A stretch of 64,000 nucleotides of DNA from Bacillus massilinigeriensis (lineage in GTDB: Bacteria > Bacillota > Bacilli > Bacillales > Cytobacillaceae): NCBI RefSeq assembly GCF_900111815.1, contig NZ_LT630004.1:1286320-1350319 (forward strand), in the 5' to 3' direction. This document shows, one piece after another, positions 7,949 to 15,639 of this stretch; the stretch's first letter is position 1; each line of letters opens with the position of its first letter. Made by a program: the position numbers and the translations under genes. A model generated the notes under the pieces. That model was not told where the DNA came from and did no database searches. It was given only the letters and a program-made list of their open reading frames with translations.

Positions 7949-7979
7949 TTGTTATATTTGATTATTTGAATATACAATA
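7949..7979. promoter_or_regulatory. Candidate ArsR operator upstream of sulP
   Basis: ATTGTTATATT and AATATACAAT form an imperfect dyad around an AT-rich centre, placed directly before the sulP ribosome site. The central ATATTTGATTATTTGAATAT resembles ArsR/SmtB-type sites. Binding by the ArsR protein of this operon is inferred from position. Confidence 0.4.
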
Positions 7980-8023
7980 ATTAAATTTACTTCTTTTCTT
8001 TTAAATTGTCAAAAGGATTTTTT

Positions 8024-8426
8024 TTGGAGAATTGAGGTCGACTATTGAGGATATGCTTCCTGCTGATTATAGTGAAGATGATGTTAAATCTGTCCTTGAG
8101 AAAATGGGGAATCCAGCAATGCTCGCAAGCGGTTATCAGGATAATCCATTGCTTCTGATAGGACCACGATACTTCGAGGCATATCTTGCTTTATTAAAAA
8201 TGATTCTGCCCATTGGGGCTTTGATTGCAATGATTTCTTTAGCTGCAGAGCATATATTTCGCTACAACGAAGGGGAAACAGTTCTTTTGACGTTGAACGG
8301 AATAATAATTGAAGGTGTTGGAAGTGTTTGGCAGTTTGCTATGGACGGCGATTTGGTCAACTGTTTATTTTTATATTCGCCGTAATAAGTGTATTCGATG
8401 GGTTCCGAAAAGCAAGGACCCGATAA
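8024..8426 (+). pseudogene. Broken HAAS-type membrane protein gene
   Basis: Translation from about 8024 begins inside a conserved segment, ELRSTIEDMLPADYSEDD, which in relatives lies 25-30 residues from the start, so the 5' end is lost; no start codon or ribosome site is in front. The frame continues through GNPAMLASGYQDNPLLLIG and membrane segments until about 8345, where the family pattern moves to another frame (FGQLFIFIFAVISVFDGFRKA) and stops at 8424. Truncation plus a frameshift make a pseudogene. It was probably a membrane protein of the same general type as the PadR-linked gene at 1703. It is small and AT-rich like its neighbours. Confidence 0.7.
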
Positions 8427-8458
8427 TCGTAGAGATAGAAAGATTGATAGGCTCTACA

Positions 8459-8492
8459 AAAGTGAACCCGGTTTTGGTGAGGGGTTCACTTT
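8459..8492. terminator. Bidirectional terminator hairpin
   Basis: AAAGTGAACCC pairs with GGGTTCACTTT across a 12-base loop, with short T-rich or A-rich flanks. It lies between the broken gene and the convergent regulator at 8517. Confidence 0.6.
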
Positions 8493-8516
8493 CTCTTTGA
8501 GGAGGGACGAATCGAT

Positions 8517-9056
8517 CTAAGATTCTGGAATGATTGTCAATGCAACTGTACGGGTTGTAAGGTTTTTATCCTCGTTTTTTAGGTTGTAGTATTTATGCAT
8601 TAGATCATTTAATTCTTGTTGGAATGCGTCGAAATCTTGATCTGAGATTTTCAATTCTAGTAAGGAAAAGGTCGCCTCATCATTGGTACTACTCTTTTTC
8701 TCTAATGTAGAAAGGTAATTTTGATATTGGGTCAACAAGGATAGCTGATAAGAAGAAATATAATTAAGTTTTTTATCCTTGGAGGTTTTTTTCCATTCTT
8801 CTGAATCAAGGCGAGCAGCACCCTCATTAAGCACATAATACTTTTCAGAAACGGACCGAACTTTCTTTTCTTTTACAATCCTAATAACACCAGCATCAAG
8901 CATCGTCTGGATATGTCTGTATAAAGTCGCCTGTGGAACATCTTGAATGATATCGAGCATTCCTAAAGGTGTAAGACCCTCCTCGGTATTTCTCATCAAA
9001 GCCTGTGCTATCTTCATTCTTACGGGGTGCATTAAAATTTCCGCTTTGTTTGTCAT
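8517..9056 (-). CDS. Winged-helix regulator divergent from the yxlEFG-like operon
   Basis: The 179-residue protein starts with an ArsR-like winged helix (AEILMHPVRMKIAQALM, recognition region QDVPQATLYRHIQTMLDAGV, wing SEKYYVLN) followed by a helical domain of about 100 residues, the layout of YdfF-type regulators in Bacillus. No Cys metal site is seen. AAAGGAG precedes ATG at 9056. It is transcribed away from an ABC transporter operon, and two large palindromes lie in the gap of 176 bases. The likely role is repression of that transporter, and perhaps of itself. The effector is unknown. Confidence 0.82.
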   Translation of the reverse strand: MTNKAEILMHPVRMKIAQALMRNTEEGLTPLGMLDIIQDVPQATLYRHIQTMLDAGVIRIVKEKKVRSVSEKYYVLNEGAARLDSEEWKKTSKDKKLNYISSYQLSLLTQYQNYLSTLEKKSSTNDEATFSLLELKISDQDFDAFQQELNDLMHKYYNLKNEDKNLTTRTVALTIIPES

Positions 9057-9090
9057 TGGAACTCCTTTACCATCTTATTTTAAATGGATT

Positions 9091-9124
9091 TCTATATTGA
9101 TAATGATAACATTATCAATATAGA
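9091..9124. promoter_or_regulatory. Perfect palindrome O1, 15-bp arms
   Basis: Arms 9091-9105 and 9110-9124 are exact inverted copies around ATAA. The arm contains TATTGATAATGATAAC (9095-9110), a 16-mer that recurs inverted in the second palindrome. It lies 35 bases before the regulator start. It is probably an operator for that regulator. The core also resembles a Fur box. Confidence 0.65.
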
Positions 9125-9174
9125 GAATGAAAGTGTCAGTCAAGTAATAATTGTTTTTTAAAGATGCAAAAAAC

Positions 9175-9218
9175 TCGTAACTTTGTTATCATTATCAATA
9201 ATGATAACAAAGTTACGA
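9175..9218. promoter_or_regulatory. Perfect palindrome O2, 21-bp arms
   Basis: Arms 9175-9195 and 9198-9218 are exact inverted copies around CA. The complement of TATTGATAATGATAAC lies at 9185-9200, shared with O1. It ends 14 bases before the yxlE-like start, so bound protein or an RNA hairpin here would block expression. A perfect 42-base dyad is unusually long for a simple dimer site. Confidence 0.65.
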
Positions 9219-9232
9219 AAGGGGATATAAGG

Positions 9233-9472
9233 ATGAAACTTCATTACGGGTGGAATGAACTTGACAATATTGATTTTATGGAAGTGCTGCCGGTTATTTT
9301 GCCGTTTGCAGTGGTTGGATTGGTGCTTATTTTTATTGCCTTGGTTGATTTGTACCACCATCGTAAAACGAGAAAGAACATTTTAATGTGGACATTGCTC
9401 ATTTTGTTTTGCAATACAATTGGTGCTATTTTATATTTTGCAGTTGGACGAAAGGATGATTTTCCTTTATGA
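9233..9472 (+). CDS. yxlE: YxlE-like small membrane protein (PLDc_N domain)
   Basis: The 79-residue protein has two membrane segments (VLPVILPFAVVGLVLIFIAL and a second around MWTLLILFCNTIGAILYF) with DLYHHRKTRK between and GRKDDF at the end, the phospholipase-D-nuclease N-terminal type domain. That is the domain of B. subtilis YxlE in the sigY operon, where it precedes yxlF and yxlG as here. In B. subtilis these proteins limit SigY activity, but no sigma factor gene is seen beside this copy. ATG at 9233 is chosen over an upstream ATG because the latter would place coding sequence through O2 and lacks a ribosome site. It overlaps yxlF by four bases. Confidence 0.78.
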   Translation: MKLHYGWNELDNIDFMEVLPVILPFAVVGLVLIFIALVDLYHHRKTRKNILMWTLLILFCNTIGAILYFAVGRKDDFPL

Positions 9473-10377
9473 GATTAGAGATAAAGAATGTATCAAAGCG
9501 GTTTAAACAAAAGAATGCGGTCAGCGAGTTTTCAATGGAGCTTGAAACAGGCCAATGTGTAGGATTGATTGGGCCGAATGGTGCGGGCAAGTCTACGTTA
9601 ATAAAGATTATTGCCGATGTATTTCGCGCTGATGAAGGCGAGGTACTTCTTGATGGGCAGAGAATCTCAAATATGAAGCGGGAGATCGGTTATTTGCCAC
9701 AGTATCCAAATTTTTTTCCATGGATGACGGCGAAGGAAACGCTTCTTTTCATGGGGCAGCTTTCAGGAATATCGAAGCAAAAGCTGCTGGAAAAGGTTCC
9801 AGTTGTCCTAGAAAAAGTCGGCCTTACAGGGGAAGGAAATGTAAAAGTCCAAACATTTTCGGGAGGTATGAGACAAAGGTTAGGAATCGCACAGGCGATT
9901 CTTCATACACCAGCTTTCATTGTTATGGATGAACCTGTTTCCGCATTAGACCCAATTGGCCGCAGGGAAGTACTAAATTTGATTCGCGAAATAAAAAAAG
10001 AAACAACCATACTGCTGTCCACCCATATTTTAAGTGATGCAGAAGAAATATGTGAAAGATTTGTTATTATGAAAAATGGCAAAAAAATTAAAGATACGAC
10101 GATAACAGAGTTGTTGAACCGAAATACAAGGGGGCCAGTCTCATTGGAGATTGCTCCAAAAGATTTGCAATGGATTCAATCAGCCAGAGAATTATCCTTT
10201 GTGAAAAAAATTGAAGTGAAGGGGAGCAAGGTGGAATTTACACTGGAATATCCCCAGAAACAAAAAAACATGTTATTAAAAAACGCATTGAATTGTGATG
10301 TTGATATTTTAAGATTTGAAGAGGACGGAAGAAAAACGCTGGAAGATATCTTTTTGAAATTGGTGGTGGAAGAATGA
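9469..10377 (+). CDS. yxlF: ABC transporter ATP-binding protein (YxlF-like)
   Basis: A 302-residue nucleotide-binding subunit. Walker A is GPNGAGKSTL near residue 36, the signature FSGGMRQRLGIAQAIL near residue 131, Walker B FIVMDEPVSALD near residue 153 and the switch His in LLSTHILSD. A C-terminal part of about 80 residues resembles that of drug or antibiotic exporters. It energises the permease encoded next. ATGA overlaps couple it with the genes on both sides. The cargo is unknown; the YxlFG system is associated with the SigY regulon in B. subtilis. Confidence 0.93.
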   Translation: MRLEIKNVSKRFKQKNAVSEFSMELETGQCVGLIGPNGAGKSTLIKIIADVFRADEGEVLLDGQRISNMKREIGYLPQYPNFFPWMTAKETLLFMGQLSGISKQKLLEKVPVVLEKVGLTGEGNVKVQTFSGGMRQRLGIAQAILHTPAFIVMDEPVSALDPIGRREVLNLIREIKKETTILLSTHILSDAEEICERFVIMKNGKKIKDTTITELLNRNTRGPVSLEIAPKDLQWIQSARELSFVKKIEVKGSKVEFTLEYPQKQKNMLLKNALNCDVDILRFEEDGRKTLEDIFLKLVVEE

Positions 10378-11156
10378 ATTCCTTATTGGTTCTAATAAAT
10401 AAAGAGCTTGTTCAGATGAAACGAGACTATAAAATTATTTGGCTTCCTTTAGTATTCATATTCTTAGGTGCGACACAGCCTGTAGTTATGTATTACCTCC
10501 CGGCTATTATAAAAGCTATAGGGGGAGGCCAGGGCATTACAATTGATTCTTCAATGGTTCAACAGGAGGGCGGTCAGATAATGGCGGCTACTCTTGGTTC
10601 CCAATTTGACCAGCTAGGCATGATGATTATTATTGTTTCAGTAATGGGGGTCATTCAGACCGACAAAGAGAGCGGGATGCTTGCCTTTATATTAACAAGA
10701 CCAGTTTCGGTGGCAGCTTACATTTGGGGCAAGGTAATATCAAACTATATTATCATTATTCTAAGTGTATCTTGTGGCTTTATTGTTGCTTTTTTGTATG
10801 CAAGGTATTTATTCTCCAGCGTTCAACTCACCAGTGTCCTTGCATCTTTATTCATTTATTTTGTCTGGGTGTTGTTTATGGTCACCTTTACATCCATGAT
10901 TAGTACTATTTTCAACAGTCAGGGCATTATTGCTTTAATCTCCATAGTGTTTCTGCTCTTAAATCGGATGTTAGTCGGGGTGCACCCAGTGCTCGATATG
11001 CTGAATCCAGCAGGAATGAGTAATCATGCAATGGAACTATTGAGCACCGGTTCAGCCGTGAATAGCCTATATGGAAACCTATTGATCACCATGCTTTGGG
11101 TTTTGGTGACACTAGGTATTTCATATTATTGGATCACTCAGAAGAAATTTCATTAG
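10374..11156 (+). CDS. yxlG: ABC transporter permease (YxlG-like)
   Basis: A 260-residue membrane subunit of the ABC-2 type. About six hydrophobic segments are visible, with an extracellular loop after the first (IDSSMVQQEGGQ) and the conserved DKESGMLAFILTRPVS motif before the third, typical of ABC-2 permeases. It partners with the ATPase encoded immediately upstream, with which it shares ATGA. No terminator is obvious directly after the stop. Substrate unknown. Confidence 0.9.
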   Translation: MNSLLVLINKELVQMKRDYKIIWLPLVFIFLGATQPVVMYYLPAIIKAIGGGQGITIDSSMVQQEGGQIMAATLGSQFDQLGMMIIIVSVMGVIQTDKESGMLAFILTRPVSVAAYIWGKVISNYIIIILSVSCGFIVAFLYARYLFSSVQLTSVLASLFIYFVWVLFMVTFTSMISTIFNSQGIIALISIVFLLLNRMLVGVHPVLDMLNPAGMSNHAMELLSTGSAVNSLYGNLLITMLWVLVTLGISYYWITQKKFH

Positions 11157-11314
11157 GCATTGATATCTAGGAAGAGTTCTATCTGATTTGGGAGATTCAA
11201 ATAGAGTAAAATTTGTAAAATGTTTAAAGTCTGAAAGTAGTTGGGAAGGGAAAAGAGGATAAATGGGTGAATATATAAAATGACAGCAGTGTGTGTGTCA
11301 ATAAATTTTTCGAG

Positions 11315-11581
11315 GTGAATATTACGGAAACTGTAGAACATGCATTAACCCAATCATGGACATTATCTTGTAGCCAAAAATTAAAGTTGTTTTCTAATCA
11401 AAATGAATACGTACTAATGTTAGAAGATGATAATGATAGCATTTTAAGGTTTAGCATCAATAGTGATGACGAGGTTCACTTTCAATATGTATCTTCCTGG
11501 AATACTCAATTTTCTGTAAACCAAAAAAATAGAATGATTAGAATGATAAAAGATCCAACACAGCTAGAAGAGGATGAATAA
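11315..11581 (+). CDS. Hypothetical acidic protein
   Basis: I do not recognise a family. From GTG at 11315 the protein has 88 residues, is acidic at the end (PTQLEEDE) and has a beta-rich look (NEYVLMLEDDNDSILRFS, DEVHFQYVSSW). The start is uncertain: GTG at 11291 and this GTG are both weakly supported, and a GAGGTG motif overlaps the second. A broken copy of its middle part seems to follow (11590-11652). It may be a small cytoplasmic protein. Confidence 0.5.
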   Translation: MNITETVEHALTQSWTLSCSQKLKLFSNQNEYVLMLEDDNDSILRFSINSDDEVHFQYVSSWNTQFSVNQKNRMIRMIKDPTQLEEDE

Positions 11582-11589
11582 CATACCAC

Positions 11590-11652
11590 AGCTGTCAAGC
11601 ACTTTCAGAATCAGTGTTTATGCTGTTAGAGGATAATGACGGCTCTTTTTAA
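11590..11652 (+). pseudogene. Possible partial duplicate of the preceding ORF
   Basis: One frame reads SCQALSESVFMLLEDNDGSF and stops at 11652. It resembles the upstream protein around LSCSQKL...NEYVLMLEDDNDSIL, with the shared DND core. It has no start and looks like a decayed duplicate or a shifted 3' remnant. Confidence 0.3.
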
Positions 11653-11682
11653 TTATGGTCATATTGAGGTAACAAAATAATT

Positions 11683-11718
11683 AAACCGCACAGTGACTTT
11701 TCACTTGAGCGGTTTTTG
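11683..11718 (+). terminator. Rho-independent terminator
   Basis: AAACCGC pairs with GCGGTTT, with an inner CAGTGA/TCACTT pairing, and is followed by TTTTTG. It separates the small ORFs from the cad operon. Confidence 0.75.
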
Positions 11719-11807
11719 TTTGTTTTAAAAAATATCTTGGTGAATTTTAAAAGTTAAACAAGGATAAAGGTGCATTATGAAAAAGGTGGTACATTCTCGT
11801 TTATTCA

Positions 11808-11859
11808 TTGACATTCAAATATATGTTTGAATAAAATATTATCAAATGGATGTTTGAAT
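11808..11859 (+). promoter_or_regulatory. cadC promoter with two CadC-type operator sites
   Basis: TTGACA at 11808-11813 and TAAAAT at 11832-11837 are 18 bases apart. ATTCAAATATATGTTTGAAT (11813-11832), an almost perfect dyad, fills the spacer exactly. A second, imperfect copy with TCAAA and TTTGA lies at 11842-11859 over the probable transcription start. This arrangement fits repression by CadC and release by Cd, Pb or Zn. Confidence 0.75.
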
Positions 11860-11873
11860 AAGGAGGTGTCAGC

Positions 11874-12242
11874 ATGCAAAAAAATGATATCTGTCATGTT
11901 AATTGTGTCGACAAAATAAAAGTGGATCGTCTAAAAAGTGAATTGGAAAAGCAAGACGTTTTGGGATTAGCTAAAATTTTTAAAGCATTATCAGATGAAA
12001 CCCGGATGAAGATTGTCTATTCCTTATATATTGAAGAAGAACTTTGCGTCTGCGATGTAGGAAGTATTGTAGGAGCCTCGACGGCTGCGGTTTCTCATCA
12101 TTTGCGCCTCCTGAACAGACAGGGAATTGCCAAGTATCGCAAGGAAGGCAAACTTGTTTATTATTCATTGGTGGATGATCATGTCAAACAATTGGTTAGG
12201 CTGGCAAGTGAACACCAAAAGGAGGTTTTCAATCATGGCTGA
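11874..12242 (+). CDS. cadC: CadC, metal-sensing ArsR/SmtB repressor
   Basis: A 122-residue CadC. The two Cys sets that bind Cd(II), Pb(II) or Bi(III) in CadC are present: CHVNC near the N-terminus (Cys 7 and 11) and ELCVCD near residue 60. The winged helix has IFKALSDETRMKIVYSL, recognition helix STAAVSHHLRLLNRQG and wing KEGKLVYYSL. It represses cadCA until metal binds. GGAGG precedes ATG at 11874. The 3' end overlaps the cadA start by eight bases, showing translational coupling, and dyads in the promoter fit its expected operators. Confidence 0.93.
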   Translation: MQKNDICHVNCVDKIKVDRLKSELEKQDVLGLAKIFKALSDETRMKIVYSLYIEEELCVCDVGSIVGASTAAVSHHLRLLNRQGIAKYRKEGKLVYYSLVDDHVKQLVRLASEHQKEVFNHG

Positions 12243-14370
12243 TTCTAACGGACAACAAGCAGAAAAGCATGTTTACCGGATTCAGGGATTCACTTGAGCA
12301 GGCTGTGCCACTAAGTTCGAAAAGAACGTAAAACACCTGGATGGTGTTTTTGATGCGAATGTAAACTTCGGTGCCTCGAAGGTGACTGTATACGGGAATA
12401 CAACAATTGATGAATTGGAAAAAGCCGGTGCTTTTGAAAATCTAAAAATTTACCCGGAAAAAGGTGGAGTGGAGCAGAGGGGAAAGATTCTTTTATGGAA
12501 AGAGTATTCCACTCTCTTAGCATCTTTGTTGTTTATTATTTTAGGATACGTATCGCAATTTCTAAACGGGGAAGAAAATTTTTTTACCATTGCTGCATTC
12601 TTAGCGGCTATCGTTATCGGAGGGTTCTCTTTATTCAAGGTCGGGTTCAAGAATCTCATACGCCTGGAATTTGATATGAGGACGCTGATGACCATTGCAA
12701 TTATAGGAGCCGCCCTTATTGGGGAGTGGAGTGAAGGAGCGGTTGTTGTCATCTTGTTTGCCATCTCTGAGGCGCTTGAGACTTACTCAATGGATAAAGC
12801 GAGGGCTTCGATAAGGTCTTTGATGGATATTGCCCCGAAGGAAGCATTAATACGGCGGAATGGGCAAGAGATCATGGTTGATGTGGAAGATATCGTAGTG
12901 GGAGACATCATGATTGTAAAGCCGGGACAAAAAATTGCCATGGACGGTGTGGTGGCAAAGGGACATTCTGCTGTAAACCAGGCTGCCATTACGGGCGAAT
13001 CCGTACCCGTGGAAAAGAGTGTCGATGATGATGTGTTTGCAGGCACATTAAATGCCGAAGGGATTTTAGAGATTGAAGTTACAAAAAAGGTCGATGACAC
13101 AACCATTGCAAAAATTATTCATCTTGTCGAGGAAGCTCAAGCGGAACGGGCACCATCTCAAGCTTTTGTTGACAAGTTTGCCAAATACTATACTCCTGCA
13201 ATCATTGTGTTCGCGGCACTTGTTGCCATCATTCCGCCGCTCATATTTAGAGAAGAGTGGAGTGAGTGGGTTTACCAAGGGCTAGCCGTACTGGTTGTAG
13301 GGTGTCCTTGCGCTCTGGTGATTTCTACCCCGGTTGCGATTGTGACAGCCATCGGAAATGCAGCTAAAAACGGGGTGCTGATCAAAGGAGGCATTTACCT
13401 CGAACAGATTGGTGCTTTAAAGGCAATTGCCTTTGACAAGACTGGCACTCTAACAAAAGGGGTTCCAGTTGTAACTGAGTGTTTAGTGTTTAATAGCTGT
13501 AGCGAAAAGGAATTACTTTCTATCATTACTGCATTGGAATATCGTTCCGAGCATCCCCTCGCTTCAGCCATCATAAGAAGGGCAGAGGAAGGTAACATCC
13601 CTTATAAAGATTTGCCTGTAGAGGCATTCACTTCGATTACAGGAAAAGGGATTCAAGGGATCATCAATGGAACTTCGTATTATGTCGGAAGTCCTAATCT
13701 ATTCGTTGAAATCTTGGCAAATGGCATTCCAGAGGAAATATTGATAAAGATTAAGGACTTACAAGCACAAGGAAAGACTATCATGGTTGCAGGGACATCA
13801 TCCAATGTACTAGGGATAGTGGCAGTAGCCGATGAGGTAAGGGAATACAGCCCTGCCATGATCAAACAACTACATGCAATGGGAATTGAAAAGACGATCA
13901 TGCTGACAGGAGACAATGAAGGGACTGCTAATGCTATTGGAAACCACGTTGGTGTGACTGACATAAAGGCAGAACTCCTCCCGCATGATAAATTAGAATT
14001 AATAAAAAAAATGCGCAGCAAGTACCATCATGTTGCTATGGTGGGGGACGGCATCAATGATGCTCCTGCACTTGCTGCTGCGACAGTAGGGGTGGCAATG
14101 GGTGGTGCAGGAACAGATATCGCGCTTGAAACAGCAGATGTTGCCTTGATGGGAGACGACCTGAAGAAGCTTCCGTTCACGGTCAGTCTGAGCCGAAAGG
14201 CGCTCGCCATCATCAAACAAAACATTGCTTTTTCCTTGGCAGTAAAGTTGTTGGCATTGCTGCTTGTAATTCCAGGCTGGCTGACATTGTGGATTGCCAT
14301 TTTTGCCGATATGGGTGCAACCTTGATTGTGACCTTGAATGGATTGCGGCTGTTACAAGTGAAAAAATAG
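12235..14370 (+). CDS. cadA: CadA, Cd/Zn/Pb P1B-type ATPase with in-frame TGA in the metal site (possible selenoprotein)
   Basis: Reading from ATG at 12235 gives 711 residues if codon 21 (TGA, 12295-12297) is read through. The N-terminal metal domain reads [17 protein letters not shown], where relatives have GFTCxxCAxKFEKNV, so TGA replaces the first Cys of CxxC. Everything after it is intact: membrane CPC (residues 357-359), DKTGT with phosphorylated Asp 401, [13 protein letters not shown] and GDGINDAP near 604. Length matches CadA. GGAGG at 12221 and the overlap with cadC fix the start. SelB is encoded at 53612, so decoding of UGA as selenocysteine is possible. Alternatives are a point mutation (TGC to TGA) leaving a non-functional gene, or restart downstream; a GTG at 12382 has no proper ribosome site. 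CadA exports Cd, Zn and Pb. Confidence 0.85.
12295..12327 (+). other. In-frame UGA and candidate SECIS-type hairpin in cadA
   Basis: After the UGA at 12295-12297, GTTC (12315-12318) can pair with GAAC (12324-12327) around a GAAAA loop. The loop begins with G and lies 21 bases after UGA, inside the spacing reported for bacterial SECIS elements. The stem is only four base pairs, with possible weak pairing of flanking GTG and CAC, so it could occur by chance. Confidence 0.35.
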
Positions 14371-14371
14371 G

Positions 14372-14397
14372 GCTTCTCTTTTCTAGAGAAGCTTTTC
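14372..14397 (+). terminator. Terminator of the cad operon
   Basis: GCTTCTC pairs with GAGAAGC across a seven-base loop, followed by TTTTCTT, immediately after the cadA stop. Confidence 0.75.
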
Positions 14398-14663
14398 TTA
14401 ATGGAGTAATTGTTCTTATTTATTCAATAAATAGTAGTTGGAAGAATTGTAAAATACATCCACTAAGAAGTTCAGCTTTGGAGATTTTTATAGCCCTGTT
14501 AATGATAAAATCACGTTGTTCATAATTGTTCATTAGCCTAAAAATTTTTAATATTCGAGAAAATATCACTCTTCTTTAGAAAATACATATTATGAGAACA
14601 ACTAGCACAGTGCTTTTTATGGGAAGGGGAAGCTATTCATGATGAATAAGGGAGCGATTAATA

Positions 14664-15599
14664 TTGAAAATACTATTTACCAATCCACCTCCAATTATAA
14701 AATATGGAATGCAGGCAGGCTTTAAAAAAAACGGTTGGATAACCGATCGCTTAGAGGTCCCAGAACAGTCAGAAGAAGGATTGATAAAAAAAATTGAAGA
14801 GTTTAAACCTGATTATCTATTTACAGAAGGTGGAGTAGATACAAAAAAATTTGTCTTCCCTGTATTGGAAAAGTATTCAATCCCACATATTTATTGGGCT
14901 ATTGAGGATCCGGTTGCCAATAGTTCACTGGCTATGGAATGGGCAAGAAAATCTGAACTGACGCTTACGCCTTGCATTGAGATGCTTAGAAATTACAAAG
15001 AGGAGAACATAACGGCTATTTGTATACCGTTTGCTATTGATCCGGATTATTATCATAAAAAACCTTTTAAAAAAAATTTTGCGGACTTGGACGCTGTTCA
15101 TATTGGAAATAACTATGATGTTTTTGATGAAAGATATAATGCTTATAACTATATATTAAAACCTTTTATTGATAAGCAGAAAAAAATCGAAATATATGGT
15201 ATGGATTGGCAAAATCCGAATCACCGATTTTTCGTCCCCGATCCTTATGCGAAAGGCTATATTGCCCATGAGGAAAGCGTTTATGCGTATTCTTCGACAA
15301 AAATCACCCTCGGCGTTCATTCTATCGAAAATTCACTTACCATGCAGTCAATGAGGACATTTGAGGTTTTGGGATGTTGTGGATTCTTTTTGACTCAACG
15401 AACAAAAGCAATTGAGGCGATGTTTGTGAATCACGAACATTTAGTTTCTTCGGGAAGCTACGAAGAAACGGTTGAATTAATGAATTTTTACCTTGCAAAT
15501 CATTCGGCAAGAGAAAGAATAGCTATAAACGGACAAAAGCATGTGTATAACTATCATACGTACGAGCAAAGAGCTAAAGAAATAATAAAGGAGCTTTAA
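14664..15599 (+). CDS. CgeB-family spore-surface protein
   Basis: A 311-residue protein of the CgeB/YkvP type, glycosyltransferase-B-like. Typical parts are the N-terminal KILFTNPPPIIKYGMQ, IPHIYWAIEDPV, and the C-terminal MRTFEVLGCCGFFLTQRTKAIEAMF followed by a Tyr-rich end. In B. subtilis, cgeB belongs to the late mother-cell (SigK/GerE) cge operons that alter the outermost spore layer. TTG at 14664 is the start, with GGGAG about nine bases upstream. It opens a run of six same-strand genes for glycan handling. The sugar donor is unknown. Confidence 0.8.
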   Translation: MKILFTNPPPIIKYGMQAGFKKNGWITDRLEVPEQSEEGLIKKIEEFKPDYLFTEGGVDTKKFVFPVLEKYSIPHIYWAIEDPVANSSLAMEWARKSELTLTPCIEMLRNYKEENITAICIPFAIDPDYYHKKPFKKNFADLDAVHIGNNYDVFDERYNAYNYILKPFIDKQKKIEIYGMDWQNPNHRFFVPDPYAKGYIAHEESVYAYSSTKITLGVHSIENSLTMQSMRTFEVLGCCGFFLTQRTKAIEAMFVNHEHLVSSGSYEETVELMNFYLANHSARERIAINGQKHVYNYHTYEQRAKEIIKEL

Positions 15600-15639
15600 A
15601 CTATAAATTAAAAAAGAGCTAGGAAAGAGGTATTTTTTT

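Noticed and set aside
9091-9218. Palindromes as Fur boxes only
   Set aside because: The core is Fur-like, but the exact arms are far longer than a Fur box and a dedicated regulator is divergent; kept as an alternative.
12382-14370. cadA starting at GTG 12382, a 662-residue protein without the N-terminal metal domain
   Set aside because: No suitable ribosome site lies before it, while ATG 12235 has GGAGG and overlaps cadC; conserved sequence continues upstream through the TGA.
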